In this document: positions 38,871 through 48,928 of the stretch, one piece after another
Numbering within the stretch: the stretch's first letter is position 1
Layout of the letters: the number at the start of each line of letters is the position of its first letter
Source of the DNA: Eukaryota sp. TZLM1-RC
Lineage: Eukaryota; Metamonada: BaSk clade
DNA length: 64,000 nt
Direction: 5' to 3'
Assembly (NCBI GenBank): GCA_040285825.1
Contig: JAUPSS010000007.1
Location: forward strand, 2,764,689 to 2,828,688
Notes under the pieces: model-generated
Told to the model about the DNA's origin: nothing
Database searches by the model: none
The model's input: the letters and a program-made list of their open reading frames with translations, nothing else
Made by a program: the position numbers and the translations under genes

Positions 38871-39956
38871 ATGCGTCGTTTCAAAGTTGCCCCTCTTCAA
38901 ACAGCTCCTTCACAATCTGACCTACGTGTGTCTGAGACGGGTACCCTTCGGATGGATGACCTGTTGATCAATGCTGAAGGCGTCCGCTATGCATCTGATG
39001 AAGCTAACGGTACCAAAAAGTCATACAGCCGTCCTCAAAGCTGTTCATCTGACGGCAAACCCGAATTTACTGCCAGTATTAAGCTCTCTGACCTAGAAGT
39101 GTCTGATGTACTTGGACGTGGATGTCAGGGAATAGTCAGGCGTGCCTTACATAAACCCTCCAACACAACAATTGCTCTCAAAGAGCTTCGTTGCAATCTC
39201 ACAGACAAGACTGTGCGGAAACAACTGCTGAGAGAACTACATCTCTTGTACGAGGTTTCATGCCCTTATATTGTTCCATGCTATGGTATCTTCTTTGCTG
39301 AGCAGGCAATCAACATTGCCTCTGAATACATGGATAAGGGATGTCTGTCCTCCATCAAAACACCTTTAGGCTTTGGTCCCGCCTTACGTAGCGTTGCGCG
39401 GTGCATTACTTCTGCATTAGCCCACTTAGAAGGATGTAGACTGTTACATCGTGATATCAAACCTTCAAACCTCCTTGCAAACTCGGAAGGTGTAGTTAAA
39501 CTTGCTGATTTTGGTCTCACTGTCAAAACCAACAATGGAGTTACATCAATTACTTCCCTAGCTGCTACCATGGGTGGCTTTGGTGGAGATACGTTTGTTG
39601 GAAGTATAGCTTACATGAGTCCTGAACGCATCACAGATGGCAAATGTTATTTCGTAAGTGATCTCTGGTCAGCAGGACTAACCCTGCTTGAACTCGCTCT
39701 TGGAACTTATCCTTATAAAGCACAAGGGATTGATGGTGTTTCAAACAGAATGATTGAGCTCATGGATGTTATTGTGTCAGGACCGCCATCTTTTGAATGC
39801 GAAGATCCTCTTGCGAAGGAGTTTATAGAGTCTTGCATTCATGTTGAAATGAAGAACCGTCCAAGACCTATGGATCTTGTTGACCATCCTTGGTTAAAAC
39901 AAGGAGATCCAGAAGATGACAGGATAGCTTTTGTCAATGTGCTTAATAGTCTTTAA
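38871..39956 (+). CDS. MAP kinase kinase-like protein kinase (STE7/MAP2K group)
   Basis: 361 residues from the ATG at 38871 with a TCATT motif just before it. The kinase domain spans about residues 68-345: Gly-loop LGRGCQGIVRR, VAIK-type Lys in IALKELRC, HRDIKPSNLL catalytic loop, ADFGLTVK magnesium loop, GSIAYMSPERI and SDLWSAGLTLLELALG. HRDIKPSN with MSPERI is typical of MAP2Ks. The activation segment between DFG and GS is about 20 residues longer than usual and rich in Thr, Ser and Gly (SITSLAATMGGFGG). The N-terminal 65 residues carry no docking motif I can confirm. Confidence 0.85.
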   Translation: MRRFKVAPLQTAPSQSDLRVSETGTLRMDDLLINAEGVRYASDEANGTKKSYSRPQSCSSDGKPEFTASIKLSDLEVSDVLGRGCQGIVRRALHKPSNTTIALKELRCNLTDKTVRKQLLRELHLLYEVSCPYIVPCYGIFFAEQAINIASEYMDKGCLSSIKTPLGFGPALRSVARCITSALAHLEGCRLLHRDIKPSNLLANSEGVVKLADFGLTVKTNNGVTSITSLAATMGGFGGDTFVGSIAYMSPERITDGKCYFVSDLWSAGLTLLELALGTYPYKAQGIDGVSNRMIELMDVIVSGPPSFECEDPLAKEFIESCIHVEMKNRPRPMDLVDHPWLKQGDPEDDRIAFVNVLNSL

Positions 39957-40676
39957 TTTTGTTGTACAGTTTAGGTTTTTGAGATTTCAACCAAATTTCT
40001 ACATTGGTAATGTTTCAGTATGCTCATAAAGTTTGGTTAATCCCTCCGTAATACGTGCAAAATGTAGTTTATTGAACATACTACGATTCTTTTATTGCTA
40101 TTTTAATCAATATTACTCTGATTATTTCAGATTTCCTATAGATAATTATAACATACATATAACATTGTTTCAATACTTTGTGAAAGCTGTAGGTCCAATA
40201 ACTTTGTGCCAAAATCAAAAATATCCCGAGGGTTTTTTCATAACTGCCTTTGCTTTTAAGTACCTTAAGACCTAATGAATTTGGTTCACAACATATCGGG
40301 CCAAATAGCAAAATTCGCAAAGTTTTCACAAACACTGTAATATTAATTTTCCTCTTTTGCTTGGATTTGTGGGAAATAATGATGAAATTGATGTCAATTT
40401 TGCAAGACACTTCTAATATTCCAGCATTATCCTTGTAGTAAAAATTTTGGGCTCATTAACCTTGGGAACAAGTGGAGAAATTAAATGAGAACATTGACAG
40501 TATCCGGACCAGGCTTTGGTTTTTCCAGAAAATAAATGGATAAATAAAAGAGCACTACTAAATGTAAAATCATCAATATCTACTGCATGTTAAGTGTCCT
40601 GAAATATTTGCATACTGGAAAACAACAACAGTCGCTGATTAGAAATTTTTAACCATGCTTTGCCCAATAATTTGAA
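39957..40676. other. Intergenic, no gene seen
   Basis: AT-rich. Short ORFs only, none with domains. Confidence 0.4.
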
Positions 40677-40680
40677 GTAC

Positions 40681-40821
40681 TGTTGTTGTTACTGATTAAC
40701 AAACTTGCTAGACAGATGAGGAATTTACATGATGACGTGGCACTTGTTCAAAAACAAGTATTTCTATTAATAAACTTCTTTTTCTCTCTTTACTTCTTTG
40801 GTATTTCTGCCTAACGGCATC
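40681..40821 (+). repeat. Solo LTR of the short gag-only LTR family
   Basis: The reverse complement starts with GATGCCGTTAGGCAG, contains GAAGTTTATTAATA and CACGTCATCA, and ends GTAACAACAACA, colinear with the 139-bp LTR at 5542-5680 but diverged. GTAC flanks both sides (40677-40680 and 40822-40825), a 4-bp target duplication as in the two full elements. Its sense strand here is opposite to that of the repeat at 5542 read on the plus strand. Confidence 0.75.
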
Positions 40822-41109
40822 GTACATTTCAGATTCATTATTTTACAGAACAATCTTGAAGTCTGACATAATGTTTGTTTATAAACACAATGCATTTGTA
40901 TCATTAAATAAAGACAGCGACTTTCAATCAGTCTGTAAAAGATCAAGAAACAATAAATCATTGATGACGTGATGCTTTCCCGAAAAGTAATTTCGGTGGA
41001 GCTGCAATTTGTTGTTTTCGATGTTTGTTCAAAACTTATACCACGTCTTTACAAGTTTTAGTCAACAACGCTGGTTCTGGATAAATTGATTCAATTAAAA
41101 TGAATTGAA

Positions 41110-41397
41110 ATTGCATTGAAAAACATAGAAAATATGGCAAAGACCAATTGTTTGATTACTTTCCCATTTTCGATAAACGGAAGACTATCAGAAGAAACAG
41201 GAATTTGTTTGAATGATTTCCAAAAAATGGTTCAAGAAAAAACAATGCCAAGTTTTGCTATTTTTTTATGGCGCTCTTGGATTCAGTTTGCCATTCTTAA
41301 TAAATTACCTCCGTTTTTCAATCGAATAAGTGAAGCTTTAGCTAGACAGCAATCAGATCAAGATTTTGTAGAGGAAATTTTGGTTCAATGATATAAA
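41110..41397 (+). mobile_element. RLE non-LTR family A 3' fragment
   Basis: One open frame encodes TNCLITFPFSINGRLSEETG...FLWRSWIQFAIL...ALARQQSDQDFVEEILVQ-stop. It is placed tail-to-tail with the next copy, with 61-63 bp perfectly or nearly inverted (41331-41391 and 41463-41525). Confidence 0.8.
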
Positions 41398-41404
41398 AAA
41401 AAAT

Positions 41405-42475
41405 TAATTTATTGAATTTGCACACTTGATTAAATTAAATCATAACTAATGGGACGACTATCATTAAACCAAGATTTCCTCTACAAAATCTTGATTTGCT
41501 TGCTGTCTAGCTAAAAGCTTCTCTAATTCGATTGAAAAACCGCGGTAATCTATTAATAATGGCAAATTGAATCCGTGAACGCCATAAAAAAATATCAAAT
41601 CTTTTCATTGTTTTTTTCTTTCACCATTTTTGGAAGTCATCCAAAAAAAGTTTCTGCTTCAACTGATAATCTTCCATTTATCGAAAATGGAAAAGCAATA
41701 AAAACCAGCTGTGTATTTCTATCGATATTTGCATCTTCAATTTCTTTATCATATTTTCTATGTTTTTCTTTTGCTTTAAAATCCAGAGCAGCCACAGGAT
41801 TAAGTTTTCTTCTGTGAACCAAAGTATCGTTTGCAACATTACATGAGACAAAAGTCAACAATAGCTTCAGAATTATCAATCCAATCACAGTATACATCAC
41901 CTCTATCATCAGAACCAAAAATTATTCAGAGAAAGTGTTTCTTTCAGCAGGGGCTCTTTGATACACGATATCCTTGCAGTTTGTGCCATATTGAAAACAG
42001 TGTCTCTAACAGCATCATGTAATGAAGAACGATAAGTTATCAATTTAGAGCAATTTAGAGCATGGCGCAAAAGTGAGTTGAGGTGAATTCGAACAAATAC
42101 ATTTTTCTTTTGATAATAATTGGTTAATGGGGATGTTCAAATATAATCTCATTTTTGTTACAAATGCTTCATTAGTAGCACACAATCCAAATCTTCGTGG
42201 TACAATGGTTACAAAAAGTGAAGAATCTGACACCTTGTTTTCACAAACACCCTTTTCCAATAACAATGAGTGAAGATCTTGATTTAAAACAGCCGAGCTG
42301 CAAATATTATTATAAAGATCTTTTTCATACATTCCAGTCAATCTTTTCTGTAATGTTCGAAGAGTGTACTTCAAATTTAAAACATTTTTTTCTGGAATAT
42401 TGCCATTGAATGATTGGGGAAAACATCGACCCCATTTTTCTACATCAATTCTTGAAATTTCTTTATTTAATGCAA
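41405..42475 (-). mobile_element. RLE non-LTR family A fragment, inverted, uninterrupted at the LTR target site
   Basis: The minus strand encodes NKEISRIDVEKWGRCFPQSF, LYNNICSSAVLNQ, DLHSLLLEKGVCEN, the knuckle KCICSNSPQL, the endonuclease remnant and HRRKLNPVAALDFKAK...FPFSINGRLS. It contains the site where the Ty3/gypsy element inserted in the copy at 25000/32931, still empty. Frames are broken after the knuckle. Confidence 0.8.
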
Positions 42476-42570
42476 TGATATAAAATATTATTAATTCAAA
42501 TTGAATTAATTCTTTTCCCATTCCTGGATATTCTCCCTCTGTCTTTATTTCTCATTCTACTTATTTTATA

Positions 42571-43065
42571 ATGGTACATCTTGCATTACTTTTAGATTAT
42601 GAAGGGGAAGGATGTCAATCACTACATTATCACTCCGAGGTCTGGACATTTGTCATTAAGTGTTCAAATTGTGGACAAGTACATGACAGTCCTGTTGAGG
42701 TTGATATAACACGTGAGGAACAAGTACCTGGTAGTAGAGGTTCTGCCAACTTTATTTTAAAATGTCGTGGATGCTCCCGTACGTCCAGTATTTCTCATGT
42801 CGGATCACAGATTAAGAACAAAGATAAACTTGATGAGATTTGTACAAAGAACAAATTCGATCCAGCTGAACTCAATGGTGTTTTCGAATGCAGAGGCTTT
42901 GATATTGAAGAGTGGCTACTGGGTCCTGGGTTTATCTGCACATCAGAATCAGATCAACAGCTTCATGCCGATTTAACTGAAGGTATGTGGGCTGATGTCG
43001 ATGAGACTGGAACGTCTTGTTTTATTGAGCAGCCTGAAGTCTCCATTGTGAAGGCTAAATTGTGA
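42571..43065 (+). CDS. CXXC zinc-binding protein, DUF866/CZIB (C1orf123) family
   Basis: 164 residues from the ATG at 42571, 15 bases after a TCATT motif. Two CXXC pairs are visible: KCSNCGQ near 31 and KCRGCSR near 68. The invariant PGSRGSANFILKC block and the FECRGFDIEEW block near the C-terminal third match the family's vPgSRGsAN and FdCRG-E. This is a widely conserved eukaryotic zinc protein of poorly defined role. Family length is about 160, so it is complete. The upstream 100 bp are retroelement sequence, so its promoter is short. Confidence 0.92.
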   Translation: MVHLALLLDYEGEGCQSLHYHSEVWTFVIKCSNCGQVHDSPVEVDITREEQVPGSRGSANFILKCRGCSRTSSISHVGSQIKNKDKLDEICTKNKFDPAELNGVFECRGFDIEEWLLGPGFICTSESDQQLHADLTEGMWADVDETGTSCFIEQPEVSIVKAKL

Positions 43066-43084
43066 TTGGCCTAGAGAGCTTATT

Positions 43085-43165
43085 AGCACCAGGGGGACTC
43101 GAACCCGCTCGGGAAACACACATTGATCGAAACGCCATTTGGATTACAATCTTCCAGCTGCTAGT
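43085..43165 (-). other. tRNA-like B-box remnant
   Basis: GGTTCGAGTCC (minus strand, 43095-43105) is a perfect pol III B-box, with a T-loop context and a partial TGGTGC/GCA acceptor, but the stem has mismatches and I cannot fold a valid cloverleaf. It may be a tRNA pseudogene or the head of a tRNA-derived short element. Confidence 0.3.
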
Positions 43166-43533
43166 TTGTATTAGCCGTCAGCGTGTCTGGTTTTATAAAA
43201 AACATTAAACCTACTTTTGCATACACGGGCTTTATAGACATCTCAGATTGATTCAATCAAAAAATTAGCAAAAGCAGGAATTTCTTGCGAAGTCGTGATA
43301 AGTGGAATAAATAAGAATCGGCCAACTTCAAACAAATGACCAATTTTGCAGCAATTGTATAATGGAAACCGAACCACGTAGATAAAAGACAAAGACAATC
43401 ATTGTGTTGGATGAGAACAGTTCAAAACCAACAGTGAGATTTAATTTAAAAAAAATGTGCATTAAATAAGAATCGGCCAACTTTTATTATCTGACATACA
43501 TCACTCTTCTTACAATCTTAACAACTCTTGGTA

Positions 43534-44199
43534 ATGGACTCCGCCCAAGCAGACAGACAAATCCAGCAAATGCTCTCTTTTATCCGCAGTGGAGCTGAAG
43601 ACAAAGTCAATGAAATACGAATTAAAGCTGATGAAGAAAGCAACCTTGAAAAGCAACGTGCCATCGAAGAAGCTAAAATCCTTATCGATGATGCCTACAA
43701 ACGCAGAACTCATAATGTTGGACTTGAACGTAAAGTGCTACGATCCAAAGTGGCAAGTGAGTGTAAAATGGACGTACTTGAAGCACAGGACAAGCTCATC
43801 CACACAACTCTGCACGATTCCCTCGTAGAAGCTATCAGAGGATACACTAATGATGAAGATAAATATAGATCTTTATTACATACACTTATATCAGATGCAG
43901 TAATGTTACTGAAACATTCAAACGTTAAAATACACTGCCGGACTATAGACAGAACACTAATAGAGGAGGGACTAGCTGAAATTTCTGCTGGGCTTGGAGA
44001 TGCTGGTTTCGATGTTGGTATTGAAGTTTGTTCAGATTCAAAGTTCATTGATGACTCGTGTCTTGGTGGTGTTGTAGTGACATCTATAGATGAGAAGATA
44101 AGAGCTGACAATACTTTAGATTACAGGTTGCGTAAATGTCTGACCTCACAAATGCCATTGATAAAGGATCGCCTTTTCAATGTAAATAAACAAGGTTAA
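43534..44199 (+). CDS. V-type ATPase subunit E
   Basis: 221 residues from the ATG at 43534 (MDSAQADRQIQQMLSFI). The family hallmark start is a helix with I-QM--FI---A-EKa-EI---A, seen as QQMLSFIRSGAEDKVNEIRI. A long N-terminal helix (residues 1-100) is followed by a globular C-terminal domain with CRTIDRTLIEE, a GGVVVTS block and the closing LR---P-IK-RLF. Length is typical (about 225). Subunit E forms part of the peripheral stalk with G and links V1 to Vo for vacuolar and endosomal acidification. A TCACT motif lies at 43501-43505. Confidence 0.92.
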   Translation: MDSAQADRQIQQMLSFIRSGAEDKVNEIRIKADEESNLEKQRAIEEAKILIDDAYKRRTHNVGLERKVLRSKVASECKMDVLEAQDKLIHTTLHDSLVEAIRGYTNDEDKYRSLLHTLISDAVMLLKHSNVKIHCRTIDRTLIEEGLAEISAGLGDAGFDVGIEVCSDSKFIDDSCLGGVVVTSIDEKIRADNTLDYRLRKCLTSQMPLIKDRLFNVNKQG

Positions 44200-44349
44200 T
44201 AAGGTTTTTTGGGGATTTTTCTCTCTTCACACTATTAGGCGTACTATTATTAAAATATTTGTATATTTATCTGAATTAATTATCATCAAAAAAGAAATTG
44301 TGTTGACAAACTTTGAATAATGTAATTCAAGCAAATTAAATGTTTTTTA

Positions 44350-44640
44350 TTCATCTTGCACACTTAATAAAATTAACTCATAACTAATGGGGCAAAATTC
44401 AATGATTCAAAACAAAGAATTTGAAACATCATAGGCCTATTCGAGGCATTGGATGGATTCAATTTCAGGAAAGAAATTGATTTTTAAAATTTACTAAACC
44501 CACACACTTGACAAAATAAAATCTCTTCTGAGGGGACGAAATTCATTGAACCAAGATTTTTTCAACAAAATCTTGATCTGCTTGCTGTTTAGCTAAAGTT
44601 TCCCAATCAAACAAATGAAATACACCCCTCACTTGTGCAC
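44350..44640 (-). repeat. Two non-LTR 3' tail fragments
   Basis: 44358-44410 (CACACTTAATAAAATTAACTCATAACTAATGG) and 44503-44600 (CACACTTGACAAAATAAA ... TTGAACCAAGATT ... AAAATCTTGATCTGCTTGCTG) are diverged antisense family A tails. Confidence 0.65.
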
Positions 44641-45027
44641 AGCTTTTTCCACTCTTTGCAACTTATCCTATTGTTGAGAATAGTAAAACAGTTAGTAGAC
44701 CAAACACTGATGCGTTATTATTTATACCTTCATAGATCCACATATTTTTGCTAAATCAACTTCTCACAAATACAATTTATACATACATGAAGATGTATTT
44801 AACATGACTATCGTACACATTGTTGAAACGAATGTTATTTCATATGAAATCGATCATGTGATAGTAATTGTTTTAACATTCAACAAAATCAAATTTGAAT
44901 TGATTTTGAAGACTCATTGTATATGACTGCGAGGTGTTCGATGCTTTGACACGTCTTAGACTGTGTTCTTTCTATATATGACATTCCACATAAACAGAAA
45001 TCGTTTATTTATGCTCAATCTCCATAT
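44641..45027. other. Intergenic, no gene seen
   Basis: AT-rich spacer. No repeat recognised. Confidence 0.4.
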
Positions 45028-45373
45028 TTACTGCTTCTTCGCTTGACGAGCCTCTCTACTAAGTGTTTGAGGGTGTTGTTCAGGCAAATCCTTTGAGAAC
45101 TGTTCATATTCTTCTCTGAATTCAGGAATATCAGATGGTTCTCCTGGGGACCCGGGTGCTGGACTAGTGGGCTTGGTTTCCTTCAGCATTTCTTCAGTAC
45201 TGGCATGAGGTTCACTTTCATACATTTTGTGTCTACCTTCATGTCCCCTCACATGGTATCCCATTTCCCCACGATGGCCTGGACCCTTTCCGTCTTCCTG
45301 AACTGAAGTTAGTGGTAATTTTATGTGGTACATTACCAGGTTTGCTAGTCTTTCGTTGTTGTTGAGATGACAT
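45028..45373 (-). CDS. Small hydrophilic protein with a 34-nt intron, unknown
   Basis: Join (minus) 45373-45337 and 45302-45028, 103 residues. Exon 1 encodes MSSQQQRKTSKP; the phase-1 intron 45303-45336 begins GTAATG and ends CCACTAACTTCAG, with an ACTAAC branch-like motif. Exon 2 gives VQEDGKGPGHRGEMGYHVRG...EYEQFSKDLPEQHPQTLSREARQAKKQ. It is rich in His, Gly, Glu and Pro, with no membrane segment. The family is not recognised. Without splicing, translation would begin at an internal Met and lose the N-terminus. Confidence 0.65.
45303..45336 (-). other. Spliceosomal intron, 34 nt
   Basis: GTAATG...CACTAACTTCAG on the minus strand. It contains the only clear ACTAAC branch-like motif in the window. 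Confidence 0.75.
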
Positions 45374-45963
45374 TATGGACATGTTAACCACACATTTGTT
45401 TAAAAGGCATCTTGAAGATATCTACTAGATATCCGCTAAGGTGTATCACATTTAGTTTTTGTATTGGATTGGTTTTTATCAAGTTTCATCTGGTTTTTAT
45501 TATTTGTTGTGCTCCTACAAACCAATAAATTTGAAAATATGTTCAACTATTTGTGAGTACATTGTTTTATATATGGATGTTGTTTTTGTTGGTCTTGACG
45601 GTACCATTGACACTTCTCCCTCCACATTCTCTTGCTTGTGAATTTATACATAGAAACCATGGAAATCAAAACAATTCCCACCCTGTAAGTACTCATAACC
45701 ATTGTTCAAAGACCAATTAGGGACTTCATTGGTTATCACACTCCCAAAAGCTGGCAAATTACAGGACAAAATCTGAGAAAAAATATTGATGAACTTATAT
45801 TGAAACAAACGTTATAGTGCAGTAATCGATAATGCTCCACAGTATAATACCTACAATACATTTTTTAGAATAAAAATCTTGTCTCATATGCAATTAATCA
45901 GAAATCGCCAAAAGCAAATTGTATTTATCAATTTGATAAAACTTTAATCCCAACACTCCTGCT
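45374..45963. other. Intergenic, no supported gene
   Basis: A TTG/ATG ORF of 60 codons at 45459-45641 has no domain. It lies between divergent genes (the small spliced gene and COPB2). Confidence 0.4.
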
Positions 45964-45968
45964 TCACA

Positions 45969-48485
45969 ATGGTCCGATCCTCCATTCAGCGCCTTTTTCA
46001 AGCTGAATCCAGTCGTGTTAAATGTATAGACTTTCATGATACACAGCCTCTTGTTCTCTGTGCACTCTATGATGGATCAGTGACGATCTACAATTACAAC
46101 ACTAGCTCTGTAACAACAAATATCACTGTCTCCAACGATCCAGTTCGTGCTGCCCGTTGGATCCCATCTCACCATGGAAAACCATGGATCCTTACTGCCT
46201 CAGACGACGGTAAGGTCCGTGTCTTCAACACAAACACGAGCGAGAAGGTGAAAACCATTGCTGTCTCCCCTGACTACCTACGTGCCATTGCCGTCCACCC
46301 TTCCGATCCCACCTTCATCGTAGCCGGTGATGACATGCTTATACGTTCCTACACGTGGCAGGGTGATGATTTTGCACTCAAGTCTACCTTTGAGGGCCAC
46401 GGTCACTACGTCATGTCTGTTTCTTTCAACCCCAACGAGCCCTCTCAATTTGCCAGTGGTTCTCTTGATAACACAGCCAAGGTTTGGTCTCTTCACCACA
46501 AGGACACACTATACACTCTTTCTGGCCACACAAAGGGAATTGATGACGTATCATTCTTTCCTCATTCGGAGTTTCCTTATTTAGCAACATCGGCTGATGA
46601 TTTTACGATTAAAGTTTGGGACACAACTAACAGAGTTTGTGTGAAAACTCTTGAACACCACACGAATAACGTCTCGGCCATCAAGTTCCACCCCAAATTA
46701 CCTTTATTAATATCTGGTTCTGAAGATGGCTCTGTTTGTATTTTCGATGTCCCCAGTTTTGAAGTTTCTAATTCAATAAGTTATGGCATGAATCGTATCT
46801 GGTCTCTTGATGTTGGTATTGAATCTTCTACACTTGCAATAGGAGCTGATGATGGTTCAATGGTAGTTAAGCTTGCTTCAGACTTGCCTACAGCTTCTTT
46901 GGGTAGTGATGGAAGAATTGTTTTGGCGAAAGAAGGTGAAGTTCGACTTTTGGAACCAAGAAGAGTAGTGAGAAAAGGAATGGTGCTAGAAGAAGGTGCT
47001 TCCTTGGATATAGAAGCTGTCAGAGTACGACCAGTGGATTTTGGGGTGGAATCAGTATTACATAGACCAGAAGGAAGATTTGTTACTGTCGTAGGAGAAG
47101 GCAAGTATTCTATTTTCTCATCATTGGCTCTTGCTCCACAAGAAAATGGTAAAGCTGATCTTTTTTGCTGGGCTGTAGGCAGAAGTGGTGTTGAGTATGG
47201 TATAGTTGATGGGTCAAGGTTTTTGGTTTTCTCAAAGGCAACAGGTCAAAAAGATTTCAATCAACGACTTTCTTTAAGTTTGAAATTTTCTCCTTCTTTT
47301 GTGTTTTCTGGCCCTTTGATTGCTGCTGCCACTGAGTCCTTTGTCTGCTTTTATGATTGGGAATCTGGTGAAATGCTCCAACGCATAGATGTGGCAGTCT
47401 CCAACTTGGTCTGGAATAATGAGCGGTCAAAAATATGTATTTATGGTCCAGATGGCCTATTTATGCTGAATTTCAACGAACAAGAGGAGGAAATTTTCGA
47501 AGTTGAGCATGATTTGGCTTTAACTACAGTTCAATCAGTCACGTGGGTTTCCGAATCAGCCTTAATTTTGACCCAGACTTCACCAGACTCTCGAATCCTT
47601 TTCTGGACTGGAGGGAAACCACTTGAGATTGAAAAACCTTCGATTAATCATGTGGTTTTGGGATGGTTCCCAGACTTGGAAGTCTATTTAACTATTGATA
47701 AGAATGGATATATTTATGCTTTTGTTATATCTAAGGATTTGATTGTTGCCTTTAATGCACTATCAGTTTCCGATTTTGACGTTTTTGATGACGTTATGTC
47801 ACGTGTTAAGGGTTCAGTTTATGCAGAAATGATTGTAGAAGAATTGGAAAGCAGAAACGAATTCGAACGTGCCCTGAGCCTGACCTCTGTTGACTCCAAA
47901 AAATTGGACCTGTCACTCAAGACACAAAATTTTGAACAGGCCGTTGATCTTGCCGTTCAAATAAATGAAGCTTTTTCCTTCAAGTCTGTTGGAATTGCTG
48001 CAACACAAGCTGGGTATTTTGATATTGGAAAACAAATGATGTTAAAATCAAATGATTTGCCTTCTTGTTTAGTATTAGGGGTTTGTTTAAACGATGTTGA
48101 TCTAATCAACTATGTCAAATCAGAGTCAATCAATCAAAATGATTTAAATTCTTTATATTTGGCTTGTTTTTTGACTAGGGATGTTGAGGGATGCTTGAAT
48201 GCACTTGAATCAAGCGGGCTAGTCGCTGAAGCTGCTCATTTTGTCAGAACTTTTGATCCAAAGAATGTAGAAAAATATGTACAATTATGGAAAAACAGTC
48301 TTGCCAAAACAAATCCTAGGGTTGCAGAGTCGTTGGTTATTCCTCAGATGGAAGCAGAATTTCACTCCCCAAGAGCTAGTGAAGGTGACGTGGACAAGAA
48401 GGAAGATGAGTCAGGTGGTGAAGATAATGATAAAGTAGATACAGTTGAATCAGAAGGAGAAAAATCTGAAGAGTTGAGTGAATAG
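45969..48485 (+). CDS. COPB2: Coatomer subunit beta' (COPB2)
   Basis: 838 residues from the ATG at 45969, directly after TCACA. The N-terminal propeller (about 1-300) has WD repeats: VKCIDFHDTQPLVLCALYDG, VRAARWIPSHHGKPWILTAS, LRAIAVHPSDPTFIVAGDD, HYVMSVSFNPNEPSQFASGS, IDDVSFFPHSEFPYLATSAD and NVSAIKFHPKLPLLISGSED. A second propeller and an alpha-solenoid follow (ESRNEFERALSL, SSGLVAEAAHFVRTF), then an acidic end. The start SIQRLFQAESSRVKCIDFH matches the family (r-f-arSdRVK-vD-HP). It is part of the COPI coat for Golgi-to-ER retrieval, and recognises dilysine cargo. Length is typical (about 850-900). Confidence 0.95.
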   Translation: MVRSSIQRLFQAESSRVKCIDFHDTQPLVLCALYDGSVTIYNYNTSSVTTNITVSNDPVRAARWIPSHHGKPWILTASDDGKVRVFNTNTSEKVKTIAVSPDYLRAIAVHPSDPTFIVAGDDMLIRSYTWQGDDFALKSTFEGHGHYVMSVSFNPNEPSQFASGSLDNTAKVWSLHHKDTLYTLSGHTKGIDDVSFFPHSEFPYLATSADDFTIKVWDTTNRVCVKTLEHHTNNVSAIKFHPKLPLLISGSEDGSVCIFDVPSFEVSNSISYGMNRIWSLDVGIESSTLAIGADDGSMVVKLASDLPTASLGSDGRIVLAKEGEVRLLEPRRVVRKGMVLEEGASLDIEAVRVRPVDFGVESVLHRPEGRFVTVVGEGKYSIFSSLALAPQENGKADLFCWAVGRSGVEYGIVDGSRFLVFSKATGQKDFNQRLSLSLKFSPSFVFSGPLIAAATESFVCFYDWESGEMLQRIDVAVSNLVWNNERSKICIYGPDGLFMLNFNEQEEEIFEVEHDLALTTVQSVTWVSESALILTQTSPDSRILFWTGGKPLEIEKPSINHVVLGWFPDLEVYLTIDKNGYIYAFVISKDLIVAFNALSVSDFDVFDDVMSRVKGSVYAEMIVEELESRNEFERALSLTSVDSKKLDLSLKTQNFEQAVDLAVQINEAFSFKSVGIAATQAGYFDIGKQMMLKSNDLPSCLVLGVCLNDVDLINYVKSESINQNDLNSLYLACFLTRDVEGCLNALESSGLVAEAAHFVRTFDPKNVEKYVQLWKNSLAKTNPRVAESLVIPQMEAEFHSPRASEGDVDKKEDESGGEDNDKVDTVESEGEKSEELSE

Positions 48486-48500
48486 ATAAATGGTTAATTT

Positions 48501-48573
48501 GTTTATAAATATTCTTTATGATTCTATTTAGTTGTATTTTGTTTATAAATATTCTTTATGATTCTATTTAGTT
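48501..48573 (+). repeat. 40-bp tandem duplication in the COPB2 3' flank
   Basis: GTTTATAAATATTCTTTATG...TTTAGTTGTATTTT is repeated with period 40, the second copy truncated. 48574-48928 holds no gene. Confidence 0.85.
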
Positions 48574-48928
48574 AAGCTGATCAATCTCTAAAAACTTTAA
48601 AATGAGCTTGATGTCTTCTAAGCTTAGATTTGATGGTGTTTGGATAGATGTTGCTCAGGAAAAGAGTATTCTCTTTGTATTTTAAACTTGTTGTTTTACA
48701 AAACAATTTGAATGAAAACAAGCTGACCAAAACCCGGGACTTGTTGTGACAAAACACAGTAATTTTGTCTCACAGCAAGAACGTTCGCTTAGAAAACAAT
48801 ATAATTCAATATAGAAGGTTATATTCTGAAAAGATGACTTTGTAAAACCCCCTTTGTGTAATATTCAATTGTAATTATTCTGCTCACCCTACTTTCAAAA
48901 CTTCTTAAACCCTTCTTGATCCACCACT

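Noticed and set aside
43085-43165. Functional tRNA gene
   Set aside because: The B-box is good, but the acceptor and T-stem mismatches and the lack of a valid anticodon loop argue against it.
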